DNA of 64,000 nucleotides from Xylophilus sp. GW821-FHT01B05. GTDB lineage: Bacteria > Pseudomonadota > Gammaproteobacteria > Burkholderiales > Burkholderiaceae_C. Both the position numbers and the translations under genes were made by a program. The stretch covers positions 5,704,001 to 5,768,000 of the forward strand of contig CP152408.1 of NCBI GenBank assembly GCA_038961845.1. The letters run 5' to 3'. The notes beneath the pieces are model-generated. The model was not told the DNA's origin and made no database searches. It saw nothing but the letters and a program-made list of their open reading frames with translations. Below, in pieces: positions 27,738-35,814 of this stretch (position 1 is its first letter; each line of letters opens with the position of its first letter).

Positions 27738-28127
27738 ATGCACGGCCTGCACCTCACCGCTGACCTTCACGACTGCCGCTGCGCCCCGCACTGGCTGACC
27801 AACGCCGACGCCTTGCTGGCCGCCTGCGAGCAGCGGGTGCGTGCCGCCGGCCTGCAGCCAGTGGCCCAATTGGCCCACGCCTTCCCGGCCACGGCAGAAG
27901 GCCCGGGCGGCGTCACCGCCACCGTGCTGCTGGCCGAATCGCACCTGTGCGTGCACACCTGGCCCGAGCGGCGCGCGGTGACGCTGGATGTCTACGTCTG
28001 CAATTTCAGCGGCGACCACGCGGCCAAGGCCCACGCGCTGGAAGCCGCGCTGCTGGCGCTGTTTGACGCGGCGCAGGTACAGCGGCATGCGTTGCAGCGC
28101 GGGGCAGCACCGGTATTAAATTTATAG
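27738..28127 (+). CDS. speD: S-adenosylmethionine decarboxylase proenzyme, SpeD
   Basis: A 129-residue SpeD of the short bacterial/archaeal class. The self-cleavage Ser68 lies in [14 protein letters not shown] and would become the pyruvoyl cofactor. The conserved VYVCNFSGD follows. It would make decarboxylated SAM for spermidine synthesis. No speE lies in the window. The last two codons and the TAG stop are formed by the start of repeat R copy 4 (TTTATAGCTA), so the repeat has set the C-terminus. Confidence 0.9.
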   Translation: MHGLHLTADLHDCRCAPHWLTNADALLAACEQRVRAAGLQPVAQLAHAFPATAEGPGGVTATVLLAESHLCVHTWPERRAVTLDVYVCNFSGDHAAKAHALEAALLALFDAAQVQRHALQRGAAPVLNL

Positions 28128-28178
28128 CTACAAGCCCAGGCGGCACCTGGGTTTAGACCACTTTTCGCCAATATTTCG
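28117..28178 (+). repeat. Hairpin repeat family R, copy 4
   Basis: TATAGCTA, AGCCCAGG/CCTGGGTT stem, CACTTTTC and an uninterrupted end AATATTTC. It supplies the speD stop codon and separates speD from the convergent large gene at 28203. Confidence 0.85.
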
Positions 28179-28202
28179 AAGAACAGGCGTGCAATGCGCC
28201 GC

Positions 28203-31200
28203 TCAGGCCCTTTGCCGGCGCCGCAGGCCGTGCCATGCGGCCAGCGACAGCAAGGCCAGCAGCAGCAGCCGGCCCCACTCCGAGAGGGTCGGGATTGCCG
28301 TGGCGCCGGCACCCACCGCCGCAGCCACCAGTGCCGGGCCGCCGGGCTCGACCACCGTGCCGTTGGCCCGCAGGTCATCGTCACCCAGGCCGCCGTCCAC
28401 GATGGTGAGGGTCACCGTATTGCCCGAGATCACGGCCCCCGGGAACGCATACCAGTGCGGCGTGGTGTTGGCGGCGGTGGGGCCGAACTTCCAGTACTGC
28501 GTGCCCGCAGGCAGGGGCTGGGAATAGGTCAGCGTGGCGGTCATGCTGGAGCCCGGCGTGCCATTGATGGCGACGAAGTCGAACAGGCCCACCGGAAAGC
28601 TCACACCCGCCGGGGGCGCCACGGCGGGCGATTGCGGGTGGCCCTGCAACGGGATGAATCCGGCCGACTGCGGTGCAAAGACCCAGCCCGCGCCACCCAC
28701 GCTTGCCGTGACCGTGCCGCCGCCCGAGCCGACCGTGCCCGCCAGGTTCGTGCTGGTACCGGCGGGCAGCGTCACGGCAAAGCTCTGGTCCACGCCGGGC
28801 GCCGGGTTGTAGCGGCTGTCGCCCGCCTGCTCGGCGCGCAGCGTGCACTGGCCTGCGGTGAACAGATGCACCGTCTGATCTGGCTCGACTGCGCACACGC
28901 CCGCGCTCTGGCTGCTGAGGCTGACCGCCAGGCCCGATGACGCGCTGGCGCCGGCATTGAAGTCGCCGCTGCCCAGCACCCTGTCGGGCAAGGCGCCAAA
29001 GCTGATGGTCTGGTCTGCCTTGCCCACGTTCACCGTGGCCTGTGCCGTGGCCTGCTGGTAGTGGGTGTCGGCGGCCTTGGTGGCCATGACGGTGCAACTG
29101 CCCACGGCCGTGCCGGTCAGCGTCGCGCCCGAGAGCGCGCAATTGGCTGCGCCCGATACCAGCGAGAAGGAAACCCCACCGCCGCCGGAACCCCCGTTGG
29201 CGCTGAGCGTGGCGCTGCCATTGACCGCAATGCTGGCGGGCGCCGTCACATTCAATGCCGCCTGCTGGGCCAGGCCCACGGTCACATCGACGGTGGCAGA
29301 GGCCGGGCCGTAGCTGCTGTCCCCGGCCTTGGTTGCCGTCACGGTGCAGGTGCCCACGCCAATGCCGGTGAGCGTGCTACCTGCGACCGTACAGAAGCCG
29401 GTGCCCGCCGTGACCGCATAGGACACGGTGCCGCTGCCCGAGCCCCCGTCGGTGACCAGCGCGGCCGTGCCGTTGTAGGCGATGGCGGGCGGGCTGGCGG
29501 TCACGCGCAGGGTGGCCTGGCTGCCCGGGCTGTTGGTCAGTGCGAACGTGGCGCTGACGGTCCCCGCCTGCGCCGTCACGCTGTAGCTGCCGGCCGTGCC
29601 GTTGGCCGTGGCTGTCACCGAAGCCAGCCCGTTGGCGTCGGTGGCCACCGAGGCGGACGGCGTGAAACTGGCCGAGGCGCCGCTGGTCGGCGCGGTGAAG
29701 CTCACCACCACGCTGCGCATGGGTGCGCCGTCGCCGTCCAGCACCTTGACCTGCAGGGCCGTGGCAAAGGCGGTGTTGATGGGAGCGCTTTGCGGCGTGC
29801 CGGCCTGCACGGCCACGTTGGCCGGCGGGCCGAAGGGATCGATGCGCAACACCAGGCCGTTGGAGGCGGCGGCGCTCGCAGAACTGGCACCGGTGGTCGG
29901 CAGCGTCAGGCCGCTGGTGCCACTGGTGGTTGTCACGCCGCCCAGCGACAGGATGGTGCCGCCATCAGCCTCGGTCGCAGCCAGTGCGTAGAGGGCGTCC
30001 GACGCCGGCGTGCCGATGAAGCCGGCGTAGGCAAAGGCCATGGGCGTGGCACGCGCGATGCTGGCCAGGAAGCCATCCTGGCCGCCGCGGCGCGTGGCGC
30101 TCAGGCCGCCTTGCGCCACCGTGGGAAAACCGGTGCCCGGGTTGGTCACGCCGGCCAGGTAGAACGCCAGCCCATCGGTGGCCACGCCAGAGACGAAGTC
30201 ATAGCCCGATCCACCGACATAGCTGGCCAGGTCGATGCTGGCGCCCGCAGCGTCCAGGCGCAGCACGAAGCCGTCCATGCCGCCGCCGGATGCCACTTGC
30301 GGCCCGGTACCCACGCGGGCATTGGCCTCCGAGGCCGGGAAGTTGGCCGAATCCGTCTCGCCCCCCACGACGACCGAGCCGTCGTTTTCCAGCGCGATCG
30401 CCAACGCCCGGTCGGCACCGGATTCGCCATTGGCCGGCGGGCTTCCGGTGAGCAAGGTGAAATAGCCCAGGCCGCTGCCGTCGGCCAGGACCTTGGCGGC
30501 AAAGCCGTCGGCGGCATCCACCGCGCGGGGGTTGGCCGTGGTGCGAAAGCCGCCCGGCGCCGCCAGGCCGCTGGCCGAGTCGGTGCTGCCTGCCACATAG
30601 GCCGTGCCGTCGTCGCCTGCGGCAATCGCGTTGCCCATCTCGGCACCGCCGTCGCCGCCAATGAAGCCGGCGTACTCCAGCGTGCCGCCGTCGGCCGCCA
30701 CGCGTGCGACAAAGGCGTCCATGCCACCGGTGCCGAGCGCGTCGCCGCCGTGGGTGAGGCGCGGGCCAGTGAGCGCGGGGAAGGCGGTGCTCGCCGTCAC
30801 ACACCCCGCCGCCTGTGTTGCGGTGCAGGTCGAGAAGCCCGTCACATAGGCGCGGCCCGCGCTGTCCACCGCAATCGCGTTGGCCTGGTCGTCTTCCGAA
30901 CCGCCAATGAAGCCGGAGTAGCCGACGCTGGCGCCGCTGGGCGCAAGCCGCGTGACGAATGCATCGCGGTCGCTGCCCTTGGTGCGGCGCAACCTGTTGG
31001 CGCCATCGCTGCCCGCCACGGGGAAGTTGCTGGAGGCCGTGCCACCCGCCAGGTAGATATTGCCCGCGCCATCCAGGGCAATGCCGTTGCAGCTGTCGTT
31101 GTTGCTGCCACCCAGGTAGGTCACGAACTGCGCGGTGCCCTGCGCGTTGAACTTCACCACGAAGGCGTCGTCGCTCCCCTGCGAGCCCAGCCTGCTGGCA

Positions 31201-32039
31201 CCCGGCAGGTCAAGCGAGCGCGTCACGCCGCAGGCATAGGTGTTGCCCGGCACATCGCGCGCCACGGCCAGCACCTGGTCGTCGGCATTGCCGCCCACCA
31301 GGCCGGAGTAGCCGATCCACGCGGGGTCGATCACCAAGGGCCTGGACGTGTCATAGGCGGCCAGGGAGAAGCTGATGCGCCAGCTGTTGGCACCCAGCGG
31401 CTCGATGCGGTAGGCCGAAGCCACCGGCACCCGGGCCGCGCCCACGGGCTGGTACACCACCGGCGCGTCGTCCACCACGGTTTCGCCGCCCACGTGCCAG
31501 ACCAGCGCGCCCGCCGCGTTCACCTGTACGTCGTCGGCGCCATCGACCCGCCAGGCCACGCGCGCCGGGTCGGCCCCGGCGGCCAGCTCGAACTGGTACT
31601 TGAAGCCCTGCGCGTCCCCGGCAAACACCGCATCGGTGCCGGGCCAGACGCCACGGTAAGCAATGCCGCCATAGCTCTTCAGGCCGGTAAGCCACTGCGC
31701 GCGCTCACCCACCAGCCAGTGGTACAGGGTGGCCGAAGGGTCCACGCCCTGCGGCGCCACCGCCGCGCCGCCGTCAAACGCATAGCGCAGCGCGCTGCTG
31801 CCGCCCAGGCGCTTGGCCTGCAGCGCATCGCCTTTCATCTGTACCTGTATGTCCGACACGCCAAAGGCCAGTCGCCGGCCCGCGGCCATGGCGCGGAAGC
31901 CCGCAGCCGCATCGCCCGCGGGCATGGCGATGAAGCGGTTGCCCCGGCCTGCGAACTCGCGCTGGACCAGAGGCTCGCCCCCTGCCAAAACAGGCATGGC
32001 ACATGCGGCAAGCGCGATAGCGGCAGCAGAGCGGCGCAT
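28203..32039 (-). CDS. SBBP/Ig-like surface protein with IPTL-CTERM sorting signal
   Basis: A 1278-residue exported protein. A signal peptide (1-19, ending VLAGG) leads into a roughly 200-residue N-terminal beta domain (DUF7948-like) ending in DTSRPLVIDPAWIGYSG. SBBP beta-propeller repeats follow (repeated YLGG/FIGG...D and DGAGNIYLAGGT-type units, about 240-700). Then come Ig-like Big domains (VVVSFTAPTSGASASFTPSA, about 745 on) and a choice-of-anchor-U-like domain (YWKFGPTAANTTPHWYAFPG, GGLGDDDLRANG). It ends with the IPTL-CTERM signal: IPTLSEWG at about 1249, one membrane segment and the basic tail RRRQRA. IPTL-CTERM proteins are thought to be substrates of exosortase H (XrtH). It is the last gene of a tight operon after three tail-collar genes (9-base gap). 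Confidence 0.9.
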   Translation of the reverse strand: MRRSAAAIALAACAMPVLAGGEPLVQREFAGRGNRFIAMPAGDAAAGFRAMAAGRRLAFGVSDIQVQMKGDALQAKRLGGSSALRYAFDGGAAVAPQGVDPSATLYHWLVGERAQWLTGLKSYGGIAYRGVWPGTDAVFAGDAQGFKYQFELAAGADPARVAWRVDGADDVQVNAAGALVWHVGGETVVDDAPVVYQPVGAARVPVASAYRIEPLGANSWRISFSLAAYDTSRPLVIDPAWIGYSGLVGGNADDQVLAVARDVPGNTYACGVTRSLDLPGASRLGSQGSDDAFVVKFNAQGTAQFVTYLGGSNNDSCNGIALDGAGNIYLAGGTASSNFPVAGSDGANRLRRTKGSDRDAFVTRLAPSGASVGYSGFIGGSEDDQANAIAVDSAGRAYVTGFSTCTATQAAGCVTASTAFPALTGPRLTHGGDALGTGGMDAFVARVAADGGTLEYAGFIGGDGGAEMGNAIAAGDDGTAYVAGSTDSASGLAAPGGFRTTANPRAVDAADGFAAKVLADGSGLGYFTLLTGSPPANGESGADRALAIALENDGSVVVGGETDSANFPASEANARVGTGPQVASGGGMDGFVLRLDAAGASIDLASYVGGSGYDFVSGVATDGLAFYLAGVTNPGTGFPTVAQGGLSATRRGGQDGFLASIARATPMAFAYAGFIGTPASDALYALAATEADGGTILSLGGVTTTSGTSGLTLPTTGASSASAAASNGLVLRIDPFGPPANVAVQAGTPQSAPINTAFATALQVKVLDGDGAPMRSVVVSFTAPTSGASASFTPSASVATDANGLASVTATANGTAGSYSVTAQAGTVSATFALTNSPGSQATLRVTASPPAIAYNGTAALVTDGGSGSGTVSYAVTAGTGFCTVAGSTLTGIGVGTCTVTATKAGDSSYGPASATVDVTVGLAQQAALNVTAPASIAVNGSATLSANGGSGGGGVSFSLVSGAANCALSGATLTGTAVGSCTVMATKAADTHYQQATAQATVNVGKADQTISFGALPDRVLGSGDFNAGASASSGLAVSLSSQSAGVCAVEPDQTVHLFTAGQCTLRAEQAGDSRYNPAPGVDQSFAVTLPAGTSTNLAGTVGSGGGTVTASVGGAGWVFAPQSAGFIPLQGHPQSPAVAPPAGVSFPVGLFDFVAINGTPGSSMTATLTYSQPLPAGTQYWKFGPTAANTTPHWYAFPGAVISGNTVTLTIVDGGLGDDDLRANGTVVEPGGPALVAAAVGAGATAIPTLSEWGRLLLLALLSLAAWHGLRRRQRA

Positions 32040-32048
32040 GGTCGGAGC

Positions 32049-32570
32049 CTATGGCCGCGAAGGAAAAATGCCCTGCATGGCGATGATGAAGTTCAGCACC
32101 AGATAAGGCGGCAGGTTGTTGTGCGGCTGCCCCGCGCCGGCAACGCCCACGGCGGCTGGGGACATCGCCACGCTCGGCGCGGCCGTGCTGCTGTAGGGCC
32201 GGGAAGGCGAAGCCCCCAGCGCTGCCCCCTGCGGGTCGGCCACCGCGGCATTGGCCGGAGCGCCCGGCACGATGTTGTGGCTATGCGATGGCAACTCTGA
32301 CGACAGCAAGGTCACGCTCGAAGCCCCACCGATCTGTCCGATGTCGTATGAGGACAGACTGGGCCCCTGCCCCTGGTGCAGGGGGAAACTTCCCTGGAAA
32401 TTGGGCAGCGCAAAAGTGGTGTTCCCATCGCCGCCATAGTTCGTGCCCAGCAGCGAGAACAGCGCGGTGTTCTGCGATATCGGCATCAGTTGGCCGTTGC
32501 ATTGCGCCCAGCCCGTTGGGGCGAAATTGAAGGTGACGATACGGATCTCGGCAACGAATGGGTTGGACAT
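32049..32570 (-). CDS. Phage tail-collar-domain (MdpB-like) protein 1
   Basis: A 173-residue protein with the tail-collar domain pattern FAPTGWAQCNGQLMPISQNTA, LLGTNYGGDGNTTFALPNFQG and a C-terminal LPPYLVLNFIIAMQGIFPSRP. The family includes phage short-tail-fibre collars and the microcystin-dependent protein MdpB. It has no signal peptide. It is the third of three paralogues in one operon (9-base gaps on each side), directly before the large IPTL-CTERM gene. A phage role is unlikely because no other phage gene is present. Confidence 0.9.
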   Translation of the reverse strand: MSNPFVAEIRIVTFNFAPTGWAQCNGQLMPISQNTALFSLLGTNYGGDGNTTFALPNFQGSFPLHQGQGPSLSSYDIGQIGGASSVTLLSSELPSHSHNIVPGAPANAAVADPQGAALGASPSRPYSSTAAPSVAMSPAAVGVAGAGQPHNNLPPYLVLNFIIAMQGIFPSRP

Positions 32571-32579
32571 GGCGTGGGC

Positions 32580-33074
32580 CTAGTTCCGCGACGGGAAGAT
32601 GCCCGCCAATGCAACGACGAAATTCAGCGCCAGGTAGGGCGGCATGTTGTCGTGCGACTGGTTGCCGCCAGTGCTTGAGACGGACTGCGCATCCAGTGCC
32701 ACGCCTGCGCCCTCTGCATAGTGGCCGCGGGCCGCCGCCAGCACATTGCCCGCCGGGGCCGTGGCGCGGCCGGTGGCGGAGGTGCCCATCAGCAGATGAT
32801 TGTGGCCGGGCATCTCGCCGACAGTAAGCGTGTGGCGCTCTTCGCCGCCGCTTTTCCCTTGCACGAAGCCTGATCCCTGATGCATGGGCATGCGGCCTCG
32901 CAGATCCGGCAATTGGAAGTTCGTGGTGCCATCGCCGCCGTACCGAGTGCTCATCAGCGAAAAAAGCGCCTGGTTCTGGTTGATAGGCATCAGTTGCCCA
33001 TTGCAGAGCGCCCAGCCTCGTGGGGCGAAATCGAATGAAACGATCCGGATCTCACCGAGATAGGGTTGCGACAT
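32580..33074 (-). CDS. Phage tail-collar-domain (MdpB-like) protein 2
   Basis: A 164-residue paralogue of its two neighbours: FAPRGWALCNGQLMPINQNQA, STRYGGDGTTNFQLPDLRGRM, GEMPGHNHLLMG and the C-terminus LPPYLALNFVVALAGIFPSRN. The middle region, which in phage fibres carries the variable receptor-facing part, differs from the paralogues while both ends are conserved. Gaps are 6 bases to the gene before it and 9 to the one after. Confidence 0.9.
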   Translation of the reverse strand: MSQPYLGEIRIVSFDFAPRGWALCNGQLMPINQNQALFSLMSTRYGGDGTTNFQLPDLRGRMPMHQGSGFVQGKSGGEERHTLTVGEMPGHNHLLMGTSATGRATAPAGNVLAAARGHYAEGAGVALDAQSVSSTGGNQSHDNMPPYLALNFVVALAGIFPSRN

Positions 33075-33080
33075 GGCTGC

Positions 33081-33608
33081 TCAGTTCTGCGACGGAAAAA
33101 TGCCGAACAGAGAAATGATGAAGGACACACACATATAAGGCGGCAGGTTCTCGTGCGGCTGGTTGCCGCCCGTTGCCGAAAGGCTGGAGGTATGCAGCGG
33201 CGTGCCGCCCATACCCGCGCCCGTGGCCACGAAGGCCTTGTAATCGCGGTGCCGCGCGGGCAGGCCGTTTTCCGGGCTGGCCAGGTAGCCGGCGCTGGAG
33301 GCCGCCATGAGCTGATGGTTGTGCTCGGGTATTTCCTGGGTGCTGAGCTGGACGGTTTCAGCCCCGGCGCGCTGCCCCTGCAGATAGGTCGTGCCAGTGT
33401 TGCCCCTGCCCATATGCAAGGGGATGCGGCCGCGCAAGTCAGGCAATGCGAAGGCGACCACCCCATCACCCCCATAGGTCGTGCCGATCAGCGTGTAAAG
33501 CGTGTCGTTCTCGGCGATCGACAGTAGCTGGCCGTTGCAGAACGCCCAGTTCACGGGCGCAAAGTTGCCCGCAAACATGCGAATCTCGCCAACATAGGGG
33601 TCCGACAT
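33081..33608 (-). CDS. Phage tail-collar-domain (MdpB-like) protein 3
   Basis: A 175-residue paralogue and first gene of the four-gene operon: FAPVNWAFCNGQLLSIAEND, GTTYGGDGVVAFALPDLRGRI, TQEIPEHNHQLMA and the C-terminus LPPYMCVSFIISLFGIFPSQN. The AT-richer 33609-33700 region upstream, unusual for this window, probably holds the promoter. The shared final G-I-F-P-S-(R/Q) of all three proteins suggests a conserved assembly or targeting surface. Confidence 0.9.
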   Translation of the reverse strand: MSDPYVGEIRMFAGNFAPVNWAFCNGQLLSIAENDTLYTLIGTTYGGDGVVAFALPDLRGRIPLHMGRGNTGTTYLQGQRAGAETVQLSTQEIPEHNHQLMAASSAGYLASPENGLPARHRDYKAFVATGAGMGGTPLHTSSLSATGGNQPHENLPPYMCVSFIISLFGIFPSQN

Positions 33609-33791
33609 GGAGATGTACCAGCAGCAAAGTTGCCGTAAACAAAAACGATAAAAGCATCTAGATGCAACGCGTGGCAGGTATTAGAAGCGCCCTCCGGCCA
33701 GAACGCAAACCAGCTGGCTAACGGCCCAGCCGCATGGGATGCGGCGCCTCTTCTATGATTCGCAGCCTTGCCCCACTTCCCGGAGCGCCCC

Positions 33792-34172
33792 ATGAGCCGT
33801 AGCCGTCGCAGCTTTCTCCAATCCGCGGGTGCCGTGCCGGTGGCCGCAGCCACGGGCTTCGCGGCCACGCCCGCGCTGGCCGCAGGCGCCGAGATGCGCA
33901 GAAGCCACTTCATGCCCCTGGTCGGTGAGCACTTTGGCTTTGCGCGCGACGGCCTGCCGGCGGCAGGCGCAACCCTGGTCTCAGCCACCCCGCTGCCGGG
34001 CGCGGCGGACACGGACCGCTGCTTTCAACTGCTGTTTGCCGTGGGCGCAGGCCAGCAGGTGGTGCAGGACTCCTGGCTGCTCAGCCACCCCCGCCTGGGC
34101 AGCCACACGGTGTTCGTGAGCCCCAACGATGCCGAGGGCCGCAGCGTGGAGGCCGTGTTCAACCGCCTGTAG
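33792..34172 (+). CDS. Tat-exported DUF6916-like protein
   Basis: A 126-residue protein with a twin-arginine signal (SRRSFLQSAGAVPVAAATGF, about 4-23, cleavage near ALAAG). A short beta-rich domain follows: HFMPLVGEHFGF and SHPRLGSHTVFVSPND. The domain end matches the cytoplasmic protein at 34655-34975 (HP-LG-F/VF pattern) and what I know as DUF6916; the label is from memory. It is divergent from the tail-collar operon and would fold before export. Its 3' end overlaps the convergent GNAT gene by 14 bases. Function unknown. Confidence 0.8.
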   Translation: MSRSRRSFLQSAGAVPVAAATGFAATPALAAGAEMRRSHFMPLVGEHFGFARDGLPAAGATLVSATPLPGAADTDRCFQLLFAVGAGQQVVQDSWLLSHPRLGSHTVFVSPNDAEGRSVEAVFNRL

Positions 34173-34665
34173 ACGGCGCCCGGCGCATGCGGATGTAGGG
34201 CCCCTCTACGCCGTCGTCAAGAAAGCCATGGCGGCCATAGAGCCGGCGGGCCGGATTGTGGGACTCCACGTACAGCAGCACGTCACGCCCCTCATGCTCG
34301 GCCCGCGCCAGCACCCATTGCAGCAGCGCCGTGCCCAGCCCCTGGCCGCGCACGGCCGGCAGCAGGGCAATATCCATGAGCCGCAGCGGCCCCGGGGCCG
34401 GGTCCACGTAGATGCGGCCGAGCGGCGCCGCGTCGCGCTCCACCACCAGGAAGACGGCCTCGGGATAGTGCTCGCGGTAGAAGCGGTCCTGCAGGCCGAA
34501 CTGGGAGTCGGCGAACGCCTGCCGCTGCGGCTCGGGCCAGCCGGTCAACTCCAGTTCGGGGTCGCGCACGCTGCGGTAGAGCGCACGCAGAAAGGCTTCG
34601 TCGCGCGCCTCGGCCAGGCGCAGCCCCATGCCCGGCACGGGCCACGCCGGGGCTTCAGGCCACAT
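34159..34665 (-). CDS. GNAT-family N-acetyltransferase (tail-collar locus)
   Basis: A 168-residue GNAT enzyme with the acetyl-CoA loop LPAVRGQGLGTALLQWVLARA and the end RRLYGRHGF. The N-terminal LRLAEARDEAFLRALYRSVRDPEL is typical of the subgroup found beside tail-collar genes. The start at 34665 overlaps the end of the upstream DUF6916-like gene by 11 bases, so the two are coupled. The substrate is unknown; modification of a neighbouring protein is a possibility only. Confidence 0.87.
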   Translation of the reverse strand: MWPEAPAWPVPGMGLRLAEARDEAFLRALYRSVRDPELELTGWPEPQRQAFADSQFGLQDRFYREHYPEAVFLVVERDAAPLGRIYVDPAPGPLRLMDIALLPAVRGQGLGTALLQWVLARAEHEGRDVLLYVESHNPARRLYGRHGFLDDGVEGPYIRMRRAPSTGG

Positions 34666-34975
34666 GGGAGAAGCAGGCTTCGTACTGGGTCGCCTCGGCG
34701 CTCTGGCCGATGGCCGTGACGAAGATGGCGAAGTCGCCCAGCTCGGGATGGCGCACCTGGTAGGTCTGCTGCGGCAGCACCGGCGACCGCGCACCCTGGA
34801 AGGTGATGGTGAACTGGTGCCCGCCAGCCATGGGCGGCCGCTCAGCCACCGCGATGACATCCAGCGGCATGGCCGCGGCCTCCGTGTCGCCCACGAAAAA
34901 AGTCACGCGCGACTGCGCGAAGCGCTGCGCGTCGCTCCAGGAAAGCTGGCGAAGGTAGAGATCGGGGTTCAACAC
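34655..34975 (-). CDS. DUF6916-like protein
   Basis: A 106-residue soluble protein: FTITFQGARSPVLPQQTY then VRHPELGDFAIFVTAIGQS and a final YEACFSH. This beta-rich end aligns by eye with the Tat-exported protein at 33792 (SHPRLGSHTVFVSP...VEAVFNRL), so the two are paralogues with and without an export signal. Start is a GTG at 34975 behind a clear AGGAGC site. First gene of a two-gene operon with the GNAT enzyme. Confidence 0.8.
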   Translation of the reverse strand: MLNPDLYLRQLSWSDAQRFAQSRVTFFVGDTEAAAMPLDVIAVAERPPMAGGHQFTITFQGARSPVLPQQTYQVRHPELGDFAIFVTAIGQSAEATQYEACFSHVA

Positions 34976-35052
34976 GGCAAGTGCTCCTGTGGGGCCGCCG
35001 GCATTATGGGCGCGCCATGCGCGAAGCGGCGGGCATCCGGATAATCCGGCGC

Positions 35053-35814
35053 ATGGCTTCCCCCATCCCCGACGCTGCGCCGGCTGGCGCGCTGGTCCTG
35101 GCTGCCGGCCGCGGCGAACGCATGCGGCCGCTGACCGACAGCACTCCCAAACCCTTGCTGCAGGTGCGCGGCAAGCCGCTGATGCAGTGGCCGATGGAGG
35201 CGCTGGCCGCTAGCGGCACCCGGCACATCGCGGTCAACACCGGCTGGTTGGGCGAGCAGATTGAGGGCCATTTTGGCCCTCAACCCAAGCTGGACGAGGG
35301 CTTGCCGCTATCAATTTCATATTCGCGCGAGCAGCAGGACTTTGGCTACGCGCTGGAGACCCTGGGCGGCATCGTGCGCGCGCTGCCGCTGCTGGGCGAC
35401 GTGTTCTGGGTGGCTGCGGGCGATGTGTATGCGCCCGACTTCGCCTTTGCGCCGGCCGAGCGCGAGCGCTTTGCCGCCAGCGGCAAGCTGGCCCACCTGT
35501 GGCTGGTGCCCAACCCGGCGCACCACCCGCGCGGCGACTTCGGCCTGGGCGATGGCGGCCTGGCGCTGAACCAGACCGCCGACCCGGCCGCGCCGCGCTA
35601 CACCTTCTCGACCATCGCGCTGTACCGGCGCGCGCTGTTCGAGCCGCCCTGGTGCGACATCCCGTCCGGCAACCCGCAGGGCATTGCCCAGCCGCTGGCG
35701 CCGCTGCTGCGCGCAGCCATGGACAATGGCCAGGTCAGTGCTGCGCTCTACACCGGTCGCTGGACCGATGTGGGCACACCCGAACGGCTCGCCTCGCTCA
35801 ACCACACGCCATGA
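35053..35814 (+). CDS. murU: Nucleotidyltransferase, MurU-like
   Basis: A 253-residue sugar-1-phosphate nucleotidyltransferase. The activating loop is LAAGRGERMRPLTDSTPKPLL (split around 16-36) and the metal site is AAGDVYAPD. Size and best fit are to MurU, the UTP:MurNAc-1-phosphate uridylyltransferase of the peptidoglycan-recycling bypass. Its usual partner AmgK is not in the window, so it could also be another nucleotidyltransferase. Its stop overlaps the pepP start as ATGA. Confidence 0.85.
   Translation: MASPIPDAAPAGALVLAAGRGERMRPLTDSTPKPLLQVRGKPLMQWPMEALAASGTRHIAVNTGWLGEQIEGHFGPQPKLDEGLPLSISYSREQQDFGYALETLGGIVRALPLLGDVFWVAAGDVYAPDFAFAPAERERFAASGKLAHLWLVPNPAHHPRGDFGLGDGGLALNQTADPAAPRYTFSTIALYRRALFEPPWCDIPSGNPQGIAQPLAPLLRAAMDNGQVSAALYTGRWTDVGTPERLASLNHTP

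Noticed and set aside
27639..28088. N-terminal extension of transketolase by 150 codons
   Set aside because: The extension is antisense to speD, which has its own catalytic motif. Transketolase starts at MATTDTL at its usual length.
29061..32300. A very long open frame (over 1000 codons) on the plus strand opposite the SBBP/IPTL-CTERM gene
   Set aside because: It is the mirror of a real gene in GC-rich DNA: low-complexity Gly/Ala/Arg/His sequence, no domain, no ribosome-binding site. The minus strand has clear domains, a signal peptide and a sorting tail.
32049..33608. Prophage or tailocin remnant, because of three tail-collar genes
   Set aside because: No capsid, portal, sheath, tube, baseplate, lysis, integrase or attachment site is nearby, and the operon ends in a sorted surface protein gene.
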